From Ramlibacter terrae (GTDB taxonomy: Bacteria; Pseudomonadota; Gammaproteobacteria; Burkholderiales; Burkholderiaceae_C): DNA of 64,000 nucleotides. Below, piece after piece: positions 31,728 through 41,290 of this stretch (within the stretch, counting starts at the first letter, position 1; each line of letters starts with the position of its first letter). The stretch is taken from NCBI GenBank assembly GCA_013127575.1, contig CP053418.1, positions 1-64,000 of the forward strand. Reading direction: 5' to 3'. The notes below the pieces were generated by a model. That model was not told the DNA's origin and ran no database searches. It saw nothing but the letters and a program-made list of their open reading frames with translations. A program made the position numbers and the translations under genes.

Positions 31728-32650
31728 ATGGATCCGCGGCATTTGGTGCAGCTGGCCACCATCCCGGCGCAGGGCTCCATCAGCAAGGCCAGCCAGCACC
31801 TGCACCTGACGCAGCCCACCCTGACGCACAACATGCAGGTGCTGGAGATGCAGGTGGGCGGCAAGCTGTTCGACCGCAGCCGCTTCGGGGTGCGCAGCAC
31901 GCCGCTGGGCGAGATGCTGGCGCGCGAAGGGCGCGCCATCGTGCGGCGGCTGGAAGACGCGCGCGAGATCAGCGCGCGCCACCGCACCGGGCTGCGCGGG
32001 ACGGTGCGCCTCGGCGCCGGTCCGCTGATCGGCGCCGCGCTGCTGCCGCGCATCACGCAGGCGCTGCTGCAGCGGCTCCCCGACATCCACCTGAGCGTGC
32101 AGAGCGACCGTCCGCACCTGCTGGTCGACCAGCTGGTGGACGGCCGCCACGACCTGGTGATCGCGCCTTCGTGGCTGGACCAGCCGCCTTCGGGCTTCGA
32201 GCGCTTCCTGCTGGTGCGCGACGACCTCGGCGTGTTCTGCGGCACGTCGCACCCGCTGGCGGCGGAAGGCGTGCTGGCGCCCGGCGCTTCGCATGCGCAC
32301 AAGTGGATCAGCCTCGGCACGTCCTCGCCCTTCGACAAGGCGGTGCGCGACATGCTGGAGGAAGCCGGCGTCGGCACGCCGCGCACCGAGATCACGATCT
32401 GGGCGAAGCGTTCACGCTGCTGCAGATGCTGGCGCAGGGCGTGCACCTCGCGGTGCTGCCACGCTACCCGGTGCGCGTGCTGCAGCGGCACTTCGCGATC
32501 ACCGAGCTGGCGCTGCCCGTGCCCTCGCCGCCACGCAACATCTACCTGTGGTGCAAGGCCACGCTGCTGGACGACCCGGTGTTCGGGCAGATCCGCGAGA
32601 ACATGCTGGCGTGCGCGCAGGGCGCGCTGGACCGTCAGGCGGCCGCGTAG
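31728..32650 (+). CDS. LysR-family regulator divergent from the sulfatase
   Basis: About 307 residues. N-terminal winged helix with LVQLATIPAQGSISKASQHLHLTQPTLTHNMQVLE and FGVRSTPLGEML, then a periplasmic-binding-like effector domain. The divergent layout next to the sulfatase/Bug pair suggests it is their activator, with the shared 72-base gap as operator. A C is missing near 32402 (CCTGG). The stop overlaps the 3' end of the convergent hemolysin III gene by 16 bases. Confidence 0.85.
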
Positions 32651-33284
32651 CGCATCACCGCCACGAAGTGGCACCCGCTCGCGCCCAGCACCAGCAGGTG
32701 CCAGACGAAGTGCGCGAACGGGATGCGCTCGTCGAAATGGAAGACCACGGCACCCAGCGTGTACAGCACGCCGCCGGAGATCATCAGCATCAGGCCCTCC
32801 ACCGGCAGCTCGGTCATCAGCGGCTGCAGGATGAAGACCGACAACCAACCCAGTCCGAGGTAAAGCGCCGTGGACAGGAACGGGTGCTTGAGGCGGTTGG
32901 CGCACTTGGCGACGATGCCGGCGGTGGCGATCAGCCACACGACGGTCAGGAACCAATAGCCGCCGTGGTCGGCCAGCGCGCCCAGCATGAAGGGCGTGTA
33001 CGAACCGGCGATGAACAGGAAGATGGCCGCATGGTCGAGCCGCTGCAGCAGCTCCTTGGTGGGGCCGGGGGCGAGCCAGTGGTAGGCGGCGGAGACGGAG
33101 AACAGCAGGATCATCGAGCCGCAGTACACGGCGGCGGCGAGTCCGTGTGGATGGCGCCGGCCTGCAGCGCATTGGCGATCAACTCGGGGCTGAAGATCGC
33201 CGCGAGCAAGGCCCCGAGCCCGTGGCTGAGGGAATTCGCGACCTCTTCGCTGGTGGTCTGTGCGCGGCTTGCGACGTGGGCCAT
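32635..33284 (-). CDS. Hemolysin III/YqfA (PAQR-family) membrane protein
   Basis: About 216 residues with seven predicted membrane spans. The family zinc-site pieces are visible: [16 protein letters not shown] near the N-terminus, SAAYHW in span 2-3, [17 protein letters not shown], and [16 protein letters not shown] near the end. PAQR proteins are metal-dependent membrane hydrolases in eukaryotes; the bacterial role is not settled. The two halves are joined by restoring one base near 33140, not at a CCNGG. Confidence 0.86.
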
Positions 33285-33435
33285 GACAGTCTCCCTTTGT
33301 TATGGCTCCATGGTCATCCTCGGCGCGCGGCGACCGTGTCAGCCCTGATGTCCGGCACAGGTGCGGCGATGCCGAACAGCCGCAGGGAGAATCCCCACCG
33401 CGCGTGTGGGACGGGGCCGTACCTACACTGCCCGC

Positions 33436-34273
33436 ATGAGCGATTCCTCCTACACCCCACCCGCCGTCTGGACCGGAACCAGGCCAACGGCGGCAAGTTC
33501 GCCAGCATCAACCGGCCCGTCGCCGGCCCCACGCACGACAAGGAGCTGCCCGTCGGCAAGCACCCGCTGCAGCTCTATTCGCTGGGCACGCCGAACGGCG
33601 TCAAGGTCACGCTGATGCTCGAGGAACTGCTGGAGGCCGGCCACGCCGGCGCGGAGTACGACGCGTGGCTGATCCCGATCAACGAAGGCGCGCAGTTCGG
33701 CAGCGGCTTCGTGGCGGTCAACCCCAACTCCAAGATCCCCGCGCTGATGGACCGCAGCGGCAAGGAGCCGGTGCGCGTGTTCGAGTCGGGCGCGATCTGG
33801 TCTACGGCCGAGAAGTTCGGCGCCTTCCTGCCGCGCGAAGGCGCGGCGCGCGCCGAATGCATGGCCTGGCTGTTCTGGCAGATGGGCAGCGCGCCTTTCC
33901 TCGGCGGCGGCTTCGGGCATTTCTATGCCTATGCGCCGACCAAGATCGAGTACGCGATCGACCGCTACGCGATGGAAGTGAAGCGCCAGCTCGACGTGCT
34001 GGACCGGCGGCTGGCCGAGACGCGCTTCATCGCGGGCGACGACTACACCATCGCCGACATGGCGGTCTGGCCTGGTACGGCGCGCTCGCCCTCGGCGAGC
34101 TCTATGGCGCCGGCGAGTTCCTGCAGGTGCAGCAGTACGCGAACGTGCAGCGCTGGACGCGCGAGATCGCGCAGAGGCCGGCCGCGCGGCGGCGGCCGGA
34201 TGGTCAACCGCACTGGGGCGATCCGGCGCAGCAGCTCCACGAGCGGCACGACGCGGGTGACTTTCCATCGTGA
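33436..34273 (+). CDS. yghU: Glutathione transferase/disulfide reductase, YghU type
   Basis: About 280 residues. YghU marks are the lead [23 protein letters not shown], the [18 protein letters not shown] active-site loop, [20 protein letters not shown], and the tail VNRTWG...[10 protein letters not shown]. In E. coli this protein binds two glutathiones and reduces organic disulfides. Missing bases at 33474 (CCTGG), 34071 (CCCTGG), about 34190 (CCTGG, two bases) and 34215 (CCTGG). Its TGA overlaps the GTG start of the aldo-keto reductase. Confidence 0.9.
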
Positions 34274-35100
34274 AGCGCCTTCTTCCCTGCGGCGAGAACG
34301 TGCCCGCGCTGGGCCGGGGCACGTGGAACGTCGGCGACGACCCGCGCCTGCGCGCGCAGGAGATCGCGAGCATCCGCCGCTGCCGGACCTCGGCCTCACG
34401 CTGGTCGACACGGCGGAGATGTACGGCGACGGCCGCTCGGAGGAACTGGTGGGCGAAGCCATCGCCGGCCGGCGCGACGAGGTGTTTCTGGTCAGCAAGG
34501 TCTATCCGCACAACGCATCGCTGCGCGCGATGCCGAAGTCGTGCGACGCCAGCCTGCGGAGGCTCGGTGTCGAGACGATCGACCTCTACCTGCTGCATTG
34601 GCCGGGCCCGGTGCCGCTGGCCGAAACCGTGGAAGCGTTCGAGGCGCTGCAACGTGCCGGCAAGATCCGGCACTGGGGCGTGAGCAACTTCGACGCGGAC
34701 GGCATGCAGGAACTATGGGACGCGCCGGGCGGTTCGAAGGCGCAGGTGAACCGGGTGCTCTACAACCTCGGCGAGCGCGGCATCGAATGGGACCTGCTGC
34801 CGTGGCAACGCGAACACGCCGTGCCCGCCATGGCGTACTCGCCCTTCGACCCGGGGCCGGCTGCTGCGCAACAAGCGGTTGGCCGCGTTCGCGTCGGATG
34901 CGGGCATGAGCGCCGCGCAGGTTGCGCTGGCGTGGCTGCTGGCGCGCAGCGACGTCATCGCGATCCCGAAGACCGGCAGCGCGGAGCGGGCGCAGCAGAA
35001 CGCGGCGGCGCTCGAGCGCCCGCTCACTGCCGGTCAACTGCAGGAGCTGGACCGGCTGTTCGCGCCGCCGGCGGGACCTTCGCCGCTGGCGATGCTCTGA
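34270..35100 (+). CDS. Aldo-keto reductase
   Basis: About 277 residues, (beta/alpha)8 NAD(P)H reductase. Catalytic tetrad pieces are visible as LVDTAEMYG (Asp and Tyr), [10 protein letters not shown] (Lys), and LYLLHWPG (His). NADPH-binding ends show [18 protein letters not shown] start overlaps the yghU stop, so the two are cotranslated. A T is missing near 34390 (CCTGG) and two bases near 34857 in CCGGGG. Substrate unknown. Confidence 0.87.
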
Positions 35101-35103
35101 GCG

Positions 35104-35583
35104 CTAGCGGATCTCCACCTCGCCCTCAATCTCCACCGGGATCCCGAACGGCAGTTCGGCCATCCCCACCGCGCTGCGCGCATGCGCACCGACCTGCGGC
35201 CCGAAGACGCTGACGACCGGTCGGTGAAACCGTTGATCACCGCCGGCTGGCGCTGGAAGCCGGGCGCCGAATGGACCATGCCGAACACCCGCACCCACGC
35301 GGTGATGCGGTCCAGCGTGCCGAGCTCGCGCTGCAGGCTGCCGAGGATCGCCAGCGCGGTGAGGCGCGCCGCTTCGTACGCTTGCGCCTCGGTGACTTCG
35401 CGGCCGACCTTGCCGAGCGGCTGCGCCACCGAACCGTCGGCCGTGGTCGGGCCGTGGCCGGAGAAGATCGCGCGCGTGCCGATCACGCGCACCGGGGAAG
35501 GGCAGCACGACGCCGGGCGGCATCTTCAAAGGCTGCGGGAGTTGGAGGCCGAGGGCGGCGAGGCGGTCTTCGATGGCGGGCAT
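35104..35583 (-). CDS. RidA/YjgF-family protein
   Basis: About 160 residues. RidA-like fold with [44 protein letters not shown] and [23 protein letters not shown], where the late arginine of the family is present in ARSAVG. RidA enzymes hydrolyse reactive enamine/imine intermediates; this longer subgroup is often annotated as an endoribonuclease L-PSP-like protein. A T is missing near 35217 (CCTGG); a 2-base slip near 35493 is also consistent with CCTGG. Confidence 0.82.
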   Translation of the reverse strand: MPAIEDRLAALGLQLPQPLKMPPGVVLPFPGARDRHARDLLRPRPDHGRRFGGAAARQGRPRSHRGASVRSGAPHRAGDPRQPAARARHAGPHHRVGAGVRHGPFGARLPAPAGGDQRFHRPVVSVFGPQVGAHARSAVGMAELPFGIPVEIEGEVEIR

Positions 35584-35610
35584 GGGCGGATGCTACCTGC
35601 GCCCGCGCGC

Positions 35611-35637
35611 TGCGCAGGCTGCGCCTGCACACCCTAC
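35611..35637. repeat. Dispersed palindromic repeat, family A, copy 2
   Basis: TGCGCAGGCTGCGCCTGCACACCCTAC, a half-length copy. Its last bases form the stop codon of the dehydrogenase on the minus strand. Confidence 0.55.
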
Positions 35638-36526
35638 TTCGAAGGGCCCCGGTTCTTGTCCACCACCTCGATGACGGCGGGGAAGTACCGGCCGCCCAAG
35701 CCATTGGCGATCGACGCCTCGTAGTACCTGCGCGCCAGCCCCGTCACCGGCACCGAGGTGCCGGTCTGCTGCGCCAGTTCCATCACGTAGTCGATGTCCT
35801 TGAGCGCGTACTCGGGCGGGAAGCCGCCCTTGGGAAACTCGCGCGGCAGCATCGCCTTCTTCGCATGGTTGCGCAGTACGAAGCTGTCGCCCGAACCCTT
35901 GGACACGGCCTCCACCAGCATGGCCGGTTCGACGCCGGCGCGCTGCGCCAGCACGACCATCTCGGCGACCGCGACGGTGTTCTCGAAGACCAGCGCGTTG
36001 TTCACCAGCTTGACCACCTGCCCGCAGCCGACGCCGCCGCACAGCGTGACGTCGGAGCCGATGTAGCGCAGCAGCGGCTCGATGCGCGCGAACAGCGCCG
36101 CGTCGGCGCCGACCATCACGCTCAGCTCGCCGCGGCGCGCCGCTTTCCACCGTGCGCGCGCCACCGGCGCGTCGGCGAAGGCGATGCCGCTTTCGGCCAG
36201 CCGCGCATGCACCGCGCGCGCCACCGCGACCTGTGTCGTGCTCAGGTCGACGATGGCGGAAGGCCGCCGCTCACCGGCGGCCGGCCGGCACAGACCGCTT
36301 CCACCTGCGCGCTGCCGGGCAGCGACAGGAAGACGACGTCGGCCTGCGCGACGTCCGCCAGCGAAGCCGCTCGCTTCGCCTTGGTGCCGTCGAGCGCCGC
36401 CGTCCACGCGGCATCGTTCATGTCGAAGGCGACCACGTCGCCTGCATGCTTGGTCGCCATGTTGCGGGCCATGGGCCCGCCGATGTTGCCGAGGCCGACA
36501 AACCCGATCGAGAGGGAGGTGCTCAT
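35634..36526 (-). CDS. 3-hydroxyisobutyrate dehydrogenase-family NAD(P) oxidoreductase
   Basis: About 297 residues. N-terminal Rossmann fold with FVGLGNIGGPMARNM, the DLSTT motif, a substrate loop FADAPVAR and GCGQVVKLVNNALVF with the catalytic lysine near residue 175, then an all-helical C-terminal domain. The family reduces or oxidises beta-hydroxy acids. One base is missing near 36262, where IVDLS resumes. Its ATG lies just upstream of the Bug gene stop; the Bug gene is upstream in transcription. Confidence 0.85.
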
Positions 36527-36527
36527 G

Positions 36528-37520
36528 TCATTCGGCCTTGATGTTGGCGCTCTTGATCAGCTCGCGCCACTTCTTCGTCTCGGCGGCACGGAAGGCGCCC
36601 AGTTGTGCCGGCGTGCCGCCGCCGACCGTGCCGGCCTGCTTCTCCACCCAGCTCTTGTTCTCCGGCTGCGCAAGCACCGCGGCGACGTCGGCGCTGACCT
36701 TGGCGATGATGTCGGGCGGCGTGCCGGCGGGCGCATAGAGGCCCCACCAGGCGCTGACAGCGAAGCCGGGGATGCCGCCGGCGTCGGCGACCGTGGGCAC
36801 CTGCGGCAGCGCCGGCGAGCGCTCCAGCGCGGTGATGCCCAGCACCTTGGCCTTGCCGGCGTCGGCATGCGGCAGCACCACCGAGCTGTTGTGGAACAGC
36901 ACTTCGTAGTGGCCGGCCAGCAGGTCCGTCATCATCTGCGCGCTCGACTTGTACGGCACGCCCTGCATCTTGATGCCCGCCATCATCTGCAGCAGTTCGC
37001 CCGAGAGATGGTTCGACGTGCCGGTGCCCGGGTGGCCGTAGCGCAGCTTGCCGGGGTTCTGCTTCACGTAAGCCACCAGCTCCTTCACGCTGGTGACCGG
37101 CACGCTAGGGTGCACCACCAGCAGGTTGGGCATGGACATCAGCAGCGAGACGGGCGCGAGGTCCTTGTCGGGGTCGTACGGCATCTGCATCAGGCTGCCG
37201 CTGACCGACATCGCACCGATCGTGCTCACGACGAAGGTGTAGCCGTCGGGCGGCTGCTTCGCCGCGCGGTCGGTGCCGGTGATGCCGCCGAGGCCGGCGA
37301 CGTTTTCGATCAGCACGGGCTGGTTCCACGCGGCGCCGAGGCCGGTGGCCAAGCGCCGCCCGATCGCGTCGGGGCTGCTGCCGGCGGCGGCCGCCACGAT
37401 GATCTTGACCGGCTTGGTCGGGAAGGCCGTCGCGGCGGGACGCGCCTGTGCCGAGGCCGCGCCGGCGGCGAGCGCGAGCGCGGTCAGCGCGCAGAGGTTC
37501 CTGAACAGCTTGTCGAACAC
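36528..37520 (-). CDS. Bug/TctC-family binding protein
   Basis: 330 residues, fully intact in the assembly. GTG start with AAGGAG 8 bases upstream; signal FRNLCALTALALAAGAASAQA. Motifs are KIIVAAAAGSSPDAIGRRL, LIENVAGLGGITGTD, YGHPGTGTSNHLSGELL and VPYKSSAQMMTDLLAGHYEV. It lies between an esterase gene and a hydroxyacid dehydrogenase gene on one strand, probably all one operon. Confidence 0.9.
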   Translation of the reverse strand: MFDKLFRNLCALTALALAAGAASAQARPAATAFPTKPVKIIVAAAAGSSPDAIGRRLATGLGAAWNQPVLIENVAGLGGITGTDRAAKQPPDGYTFVVSTIGAMSVSGSLMQMPYDPDKDLAPVSLLMSMPNLLVVHPSVPVTSVKELVAYVKQNPGKLRYGHPGTGTSNHLSGELLQMMAGIKMQGVPYKSSAQMMTDLLAGHYEVLFHNSSVVLPHADAGKAKVLGITALERSPALPQVPTVADAGGIPGFAVSAWWGLYAPAGTPPDIIAKVSADVAAVLAQPENKSWVEKQAGTVGGGTPAQLGAFRAAETKKWRELIKSANIKAE

Positions 37521-37545
37521 GTCTTGTCTCCTTCTGGTTGTCGAT

Positions 37546-38418
37546 TCAGCGGCCGGCTTCGCGCACGAAGCGCACCACCGCCGCGGCGGCCTCGGCCGTG
37601 GCAGGTCCGTCGGGCTTGCTCTTGACGAAGCCTTCCGCCTCGTCGGGGAAACAGGCGCAGCGTGAGCGCGCCGCCGGCGGCGCGGTAGACCGCGACGAAG
37701 CGATCGAGGTGCGCGCGCGGATGCACGATGTCGCGCTCGCCCTGCAGGTACAGCACCGGCGGCGTGGCGACGGCTTCGCCGCGCTCCAGCGCGCGCAGCG
37801 GACTGCCTTCTTCCATGGCGGCCTCGTCGCCCCAGTACTTCAGGTGGTCGGGGATCACGCGGTCGATCGCCTCGGGATAGGGCTTGCCACTGCCCTGCAG
37901 CTCGCGGGCATAGTGGTAGCGGCCGAGCGGGTCGATCACCGGCCAGCACAGCACGACGAAAGCCGCGGTGGCGTCGGCGCCGGGATCGTCCGCCAGCGGC
38001 AGCGCTGCATAGCGCGCATCGCGCGGCCGCATCGCGGCCAGCATGGCCTGGTGCGCGCCGCTCGAGACCCCCATCACGCCCACCCGGTCCGGCCGGCTGC
38101 CCCAGCTTTCGGCGTGGACCTTCAGCCAGCGCAGGGCCGGGTTGATGTCGGCGATGGAGGCCGGGTAGCCGGTTTGCGGCGGCATGCGGAAGTCGAGGGC
38201 CGCCACGCCGACGCCGTGCTGCGCGAGCATGCGGTTGAAGCGGTCTTCGTCATGGCGGTCGCCGCGGCACCAGGCGCCGCCGTGCACTTCGGCCAGCAGC
38301 GGAACGGGCCGGCGCCCTGCGGCAGGTAGAGGCGCGCCAGCAGCGGCGCGCCGTCGTGGCGGGTGTATTCGACGTCGCGGACTTCGACGTCGAACGATGG
38401 GGACGGATCGGCGCTCAA
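37546..38418 (-). CDS. Alpha/beta hydrolase, carboxylesterase (HSL/dienelactone-like)
   Basis: About 290 residues. Oxyanion motif EVHGGAW near residue 48, nucleophile elbow VMGVSSGAHQ (G-x-S-x-G), acid near LQGERDIVHP. The C-terminal histidine position is obscured by a frame slip near 37645. A second slip at 38309 is a lost C in TTCCCGCTG. I chose the TTG at 38418, with GGAGA 6 bases upstream, because upstream sequence is not family-like. Confidence 0.78.
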
Positions 38419-38496
38419 GCTGGTCTCCGGTGCGTTCTTGTGCGAAGACCTTAGCCCCGCCTCCTTCGCCGCGCACCGGGACATGCCCGTGTTTTT

Positions 38497-39291
38497 TCAA
38501 TCCGTGAACTTTACGGGCGCGCGCCGCAGGCACCGCGCCGCGTCCGCCTCGATGGACGCCGACTCCTGCACGAGCTGCGCGTGGAACGACCCGGCTGTCT
38601 CTTCCGTGATGACGGTGTCGGTGCCGGTGAGGATCAGCGCCGCGAACGGCTCGCCGGCGGCGGAACGCACCGGCACCGCGACCGCCGCGAGGCCGGGCGC
38701 GAAGTCGCCGAGGGTGAAGCCGAAGCCGTGCGCGTCGCTGCGGCGGCGCATGCGTTCGAGCTTTTCGAGCCGCCGCTCGCCGCCGCGACGCAGCTCGCGC
38801 TGCGTGTTCTCGGCGACGATCCGCGCCCCTTCCGCCTCGGGCAGTTGCTGCAGGATCGCGAGGCCCGCCACCGACGTGATGAGCGGGCGCCGCGTGCCGA
38901 CGCGGATCAGCATGCCGGACAGCTCCAGACCCGCGCGCTGCTGGTAGACGCAGACCCGGTCGTCGCCGCTGCGCAGCAGGAAGCTGGCGATGCAGCCGGT
39001 GCGCTGCGCCAGCTGGTGCAGCGCGGGGTCGACCTGCTCGCGCAGCGCGGCGTACTGCGGTACCGCCAGCCCCATCTCGAACAGCGTCTGGCCGGGGTAG
39101 TACTTGAGGTCTTCGGCGCGCCGCTCGGCGAAGCCTTCGCTGACGAAGCGCTTGAGCATCCGGTGGCAGGTGGCGCGGTCCAGCCCGACCTGCCGCGACA
39201 GGTCGGACAGGCGCCAGCCGAACTCACCGTGGCTGCTCAGCTCCTTGAGCAGCCGCAGCGCGCGCTCGACGCTGCGCGCCCCGGCGGCCAT
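38497..39291 (-). CDS. IclR-family transcriptional regulator
   Basis: 264 residues, intact. Winged helix ARSVERALRLLKELS, LSDLSRQVGLDRATCHRMLKRF, then effector domain with VCVYQQRAG, RPLITSVAGLAILQQL and FGFTLGDFAPGLAAVAVPV. It is the last gene of the marR-enolase-dehydrogenase-Bug run (6 bases after the Bug gene) and may regulate the esterase/Bug operon downstream or its own. Confidence 0.9.
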   Translation of the reverse strand: MAAGARSVERALRLLKELSSHGEFGWRLSDLSRQVGLDRATCHRMLKRFVSEGFAERRAEDLKYYPGQTLFEMGLAVPQYAALREQVDPALHQLAQRTGCIASFLLRSGDDRVCVYQQRAGLELSGMLIRVGTRRPLITSVAGLAILQQLPEAEGARIVAENTQRELRRGGERRLEKLERMRRRSDAHGFGFTLGDFAPGLAAVAVPVRSAAGEPFAALILTGTDTVITEETAGSFHAQLVQESASIEADAARCLRRAPVKFTD

Positions 39292-39297
39292 CGCGGA

Positions 39298-40278
39298 TCA
39301 GTCCTCGGCCTTGAAGCCGGTCGCCTGAACCACCGCGCGGTAACGCTCGTAGGTGGCGCGGTACAGCTCGGCGAACTCCTGCGGCGTGTTGAGGTCGGCT
39401 TCGACGCCGAACTTCTCCATGGCCGCAGCGCCGGCCGGCGAGCGCACGACCTCGGCCACCGCGGCGTTGACGCGGACGACGATCGCGGCCGGCGTTCCGG
39501 CGGGCGCGACCACGCCGGACCAGTCCTCGAAGATCACCTCCTGGCCCAGCTCTGACATCGTGGGCACGTTGGGCGTGAAGCGCGTGCGCTTGCGCGTCGT
39601 GGTGGCCAGCAGGCGCAGCTTGCCCTCGCCCGCCTGCGGCAGCGATTCGGACAAGGGCGTGACCACGGCGGCGATGTGGCCGCCGAGCACGTCGACCACC
39701 GACGGCGCGCCGCCCTTGTACGGCACCAGCCGCAGCGGAATGCCGGCGAGCTTGGCGTACTGCACGCCAGCGAAATGCTGGCCGCTGCCGGCCGGCGCGC
39801 CGAACGTGGCGCGGTCCGGGTTGGCCTTGCACCACGCGACGAAGTCGGCGGCGGTGCGCACCGTGGACGGGACGCCCGGGCCGACCGACAGCACCATCGC
39901 GCCCTTGCTGGTCGTGGCGACGGGCACGAAGTCTTTCATCGCGTCGTACGGCATGGCCTTGTAGATGTGCGGAAAGATCGCGAGCGGGAACGCCGGCGTG
40001 AACACCATGACGCTGCCGTCGGCGGGCGCGGACTTGACGAACTGCACGCCGATGCGACCGCCGGCGCCGGCCTTGTTGTCGACGATCACGTTCTCGGCAT
40101 ACCGGCCGCGCAAGCCTTCGGCCACCATGCGCGCGACCACGTCGGTGCCGCCTCCGGCCGGAAAGGGCACGACGAGCGTGAGTTGCTTGAGCAGCGGCGC
40201 CTGCTGCGCGAAGGCGCGGCCGGCGCCCAGCAGGGCGGGCGCGGCGAGGCAGTGCAGGGCGGAACGGCGGGTGATCAT
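39298..40278 (-). CDS. Bug/TctC-family binding protein, possible Tat signal
   Basis: 326 residues, intact. The leader MITRRSALHCLAAPALLGAGRAFAQ has a twin arginine. Motifs are LTLVVPFPAGGGTDVVARM, VIVDNKAGAGGRIG, TFGAPAGSGQHFAGVQY and LVPYKGGAPSVVDVLGGH. The ATG overlaps the dehydrogenase stop (ATGA), so it is translationally coupled to an acid-metabolising operon and probably binds its acid substrate. Confidence 0.92.
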   Translation of the reverse strand: MITRRSALHCLAAPALLGAGRAFAQQAPLLKQLTLVVPFPAGGGTDVVARMVAEGLRGRYAENVIVDNKAGAGGRIGVQFVKSAPADGSVMVFTPAFPLAIFPHIYKAMPYDAMKDFVPVATTSKGAMVLSVGPGVPSTVRTAADFVAWCKANPDRATFGAPAGSGQHFAGVQYAKLAGIPLRLVPYKGGAPSVVDVLGGHIAAVVTPLSESLPQAGEGKLRLLATTTRKRTRFTPNVPTMSELGQEVIFEDWSGVVAPAGTPAAIVVRVNAAVAEVVRSPAGAAAMEKFGVEADLNTPQEFAELYRATYERYRAVVQATGFKAED

Positions 40279-41266
40279 CGGCGGGTCTCCTCAGTGGGCA
40301 TCGATACGGTGTGCAAGAGCGGCTGGTTCGCCATCAGGCGGCGCAGGTTGTCGGCGGCGCCTTCGGCCAGCCGCTGCACCGCGCGCCTGCTGCCGGCGCC
40401 GGCGTAGTGCGGCGAAACCAGGATGTTGGGCGCGTCCCAGAGCGGGTCGTCGGCCGGCAGCGGTTCGGGTTCGGTGACGTCGACGGCGGCGCCGGCCAGC
40501 TGCCCGCTTTCCAAGGCGCGCTTGAGCGCGGCCTGGTCGACGATGGGCCCGCGCGCCACGTTGACCAGCAGCGCGCCGCGCTTGCAGGCCGCGAACTCCG
40601 CGTCGGACAGCAGGTTGATCGTCTCCGGTGTCTGCGCGATCGCCACCACGACGGCATCGGCCTGCGCCAGCGCGTCGTGCAGGCGATCGAGCGGCAAGGC
40701 GTCCTCGACGTACTCGTCGCGCTGCATCGAGCGCGACACGGTCACCACGCGCATGTCGAAGGCGCGGGCACGGCGCGCGAACTCGCGGCCGATGTGGCCG
40801 TAGCCCACGGGACGACCGTGCCGCCTTCCGGGGAAGAAGCGCGCGGGATCACCAGGTTGCGGTCGAAGTCGCGGCGCGGCATGACGATGGTGACGAGGTC
40901 CGGGATGCGCCGCACCATCGCGAGCAGCAGGGCCATCGCGTGTTCGGCCACGCCCGGCGAAACGCCGCCGCCCGCATAGCTGACGATCACGCCGGGCGGC
41001 CACCCGAGCTCTTCGTAGCCTTCGCGGCCCGCGGTGATGAAGTGCATCCAGCGCACCGTGTTGCCGGGGGCGGACAGCGCGCCCAGCACCCGGCGGCCTT
41101 CTTCCTGCGGCCCGTGCGGCAGCACCAGGCCGGTGGCGCCGGGCAGCGCCGCGAGCGTTTCCTCCGGGGTCTGCGTGATCTGCAATTCGGCGCCCGGGAC
41201 GGCCTGCAGCGCGTCGATGATCTGTTGGCGGGCGAGGCCGATGCGGCCCCAGAAGATGATGCGCAA
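40275..41266 (-). CDS. D-2-hydroxyacid dehydrogenase family protein
   Basis: About 330 residues. NAD-binding motif VGYGHIGREFA near residue 155, the catalytic arginine in LLVNVARGPIVDQ, Glu in VTEPEPLPADDPLWD and catalytic His in SPHYAGAG. The start is a TTG at 41266 with GGAGCAG before it, since no ATG or GTG is in place. One G is missing near 40806 (CCCGG). It lies 24 bases downstream of the enolase-superfamily gene; together they could dehydrate and reduce a sugar acid. Confidence 0.86.
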
Positions 41267-41290
41267 GTTCTGCTCCGTGGTGTGCGTTGT

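Noticed and set aside
35611..35637. Terminator of the dehydrogenase gene
   Set aside because: No T-run follows the palindromic half-site on the minus strand, and the same core recurs elsewhere, so it is better called a dispersed repeat.
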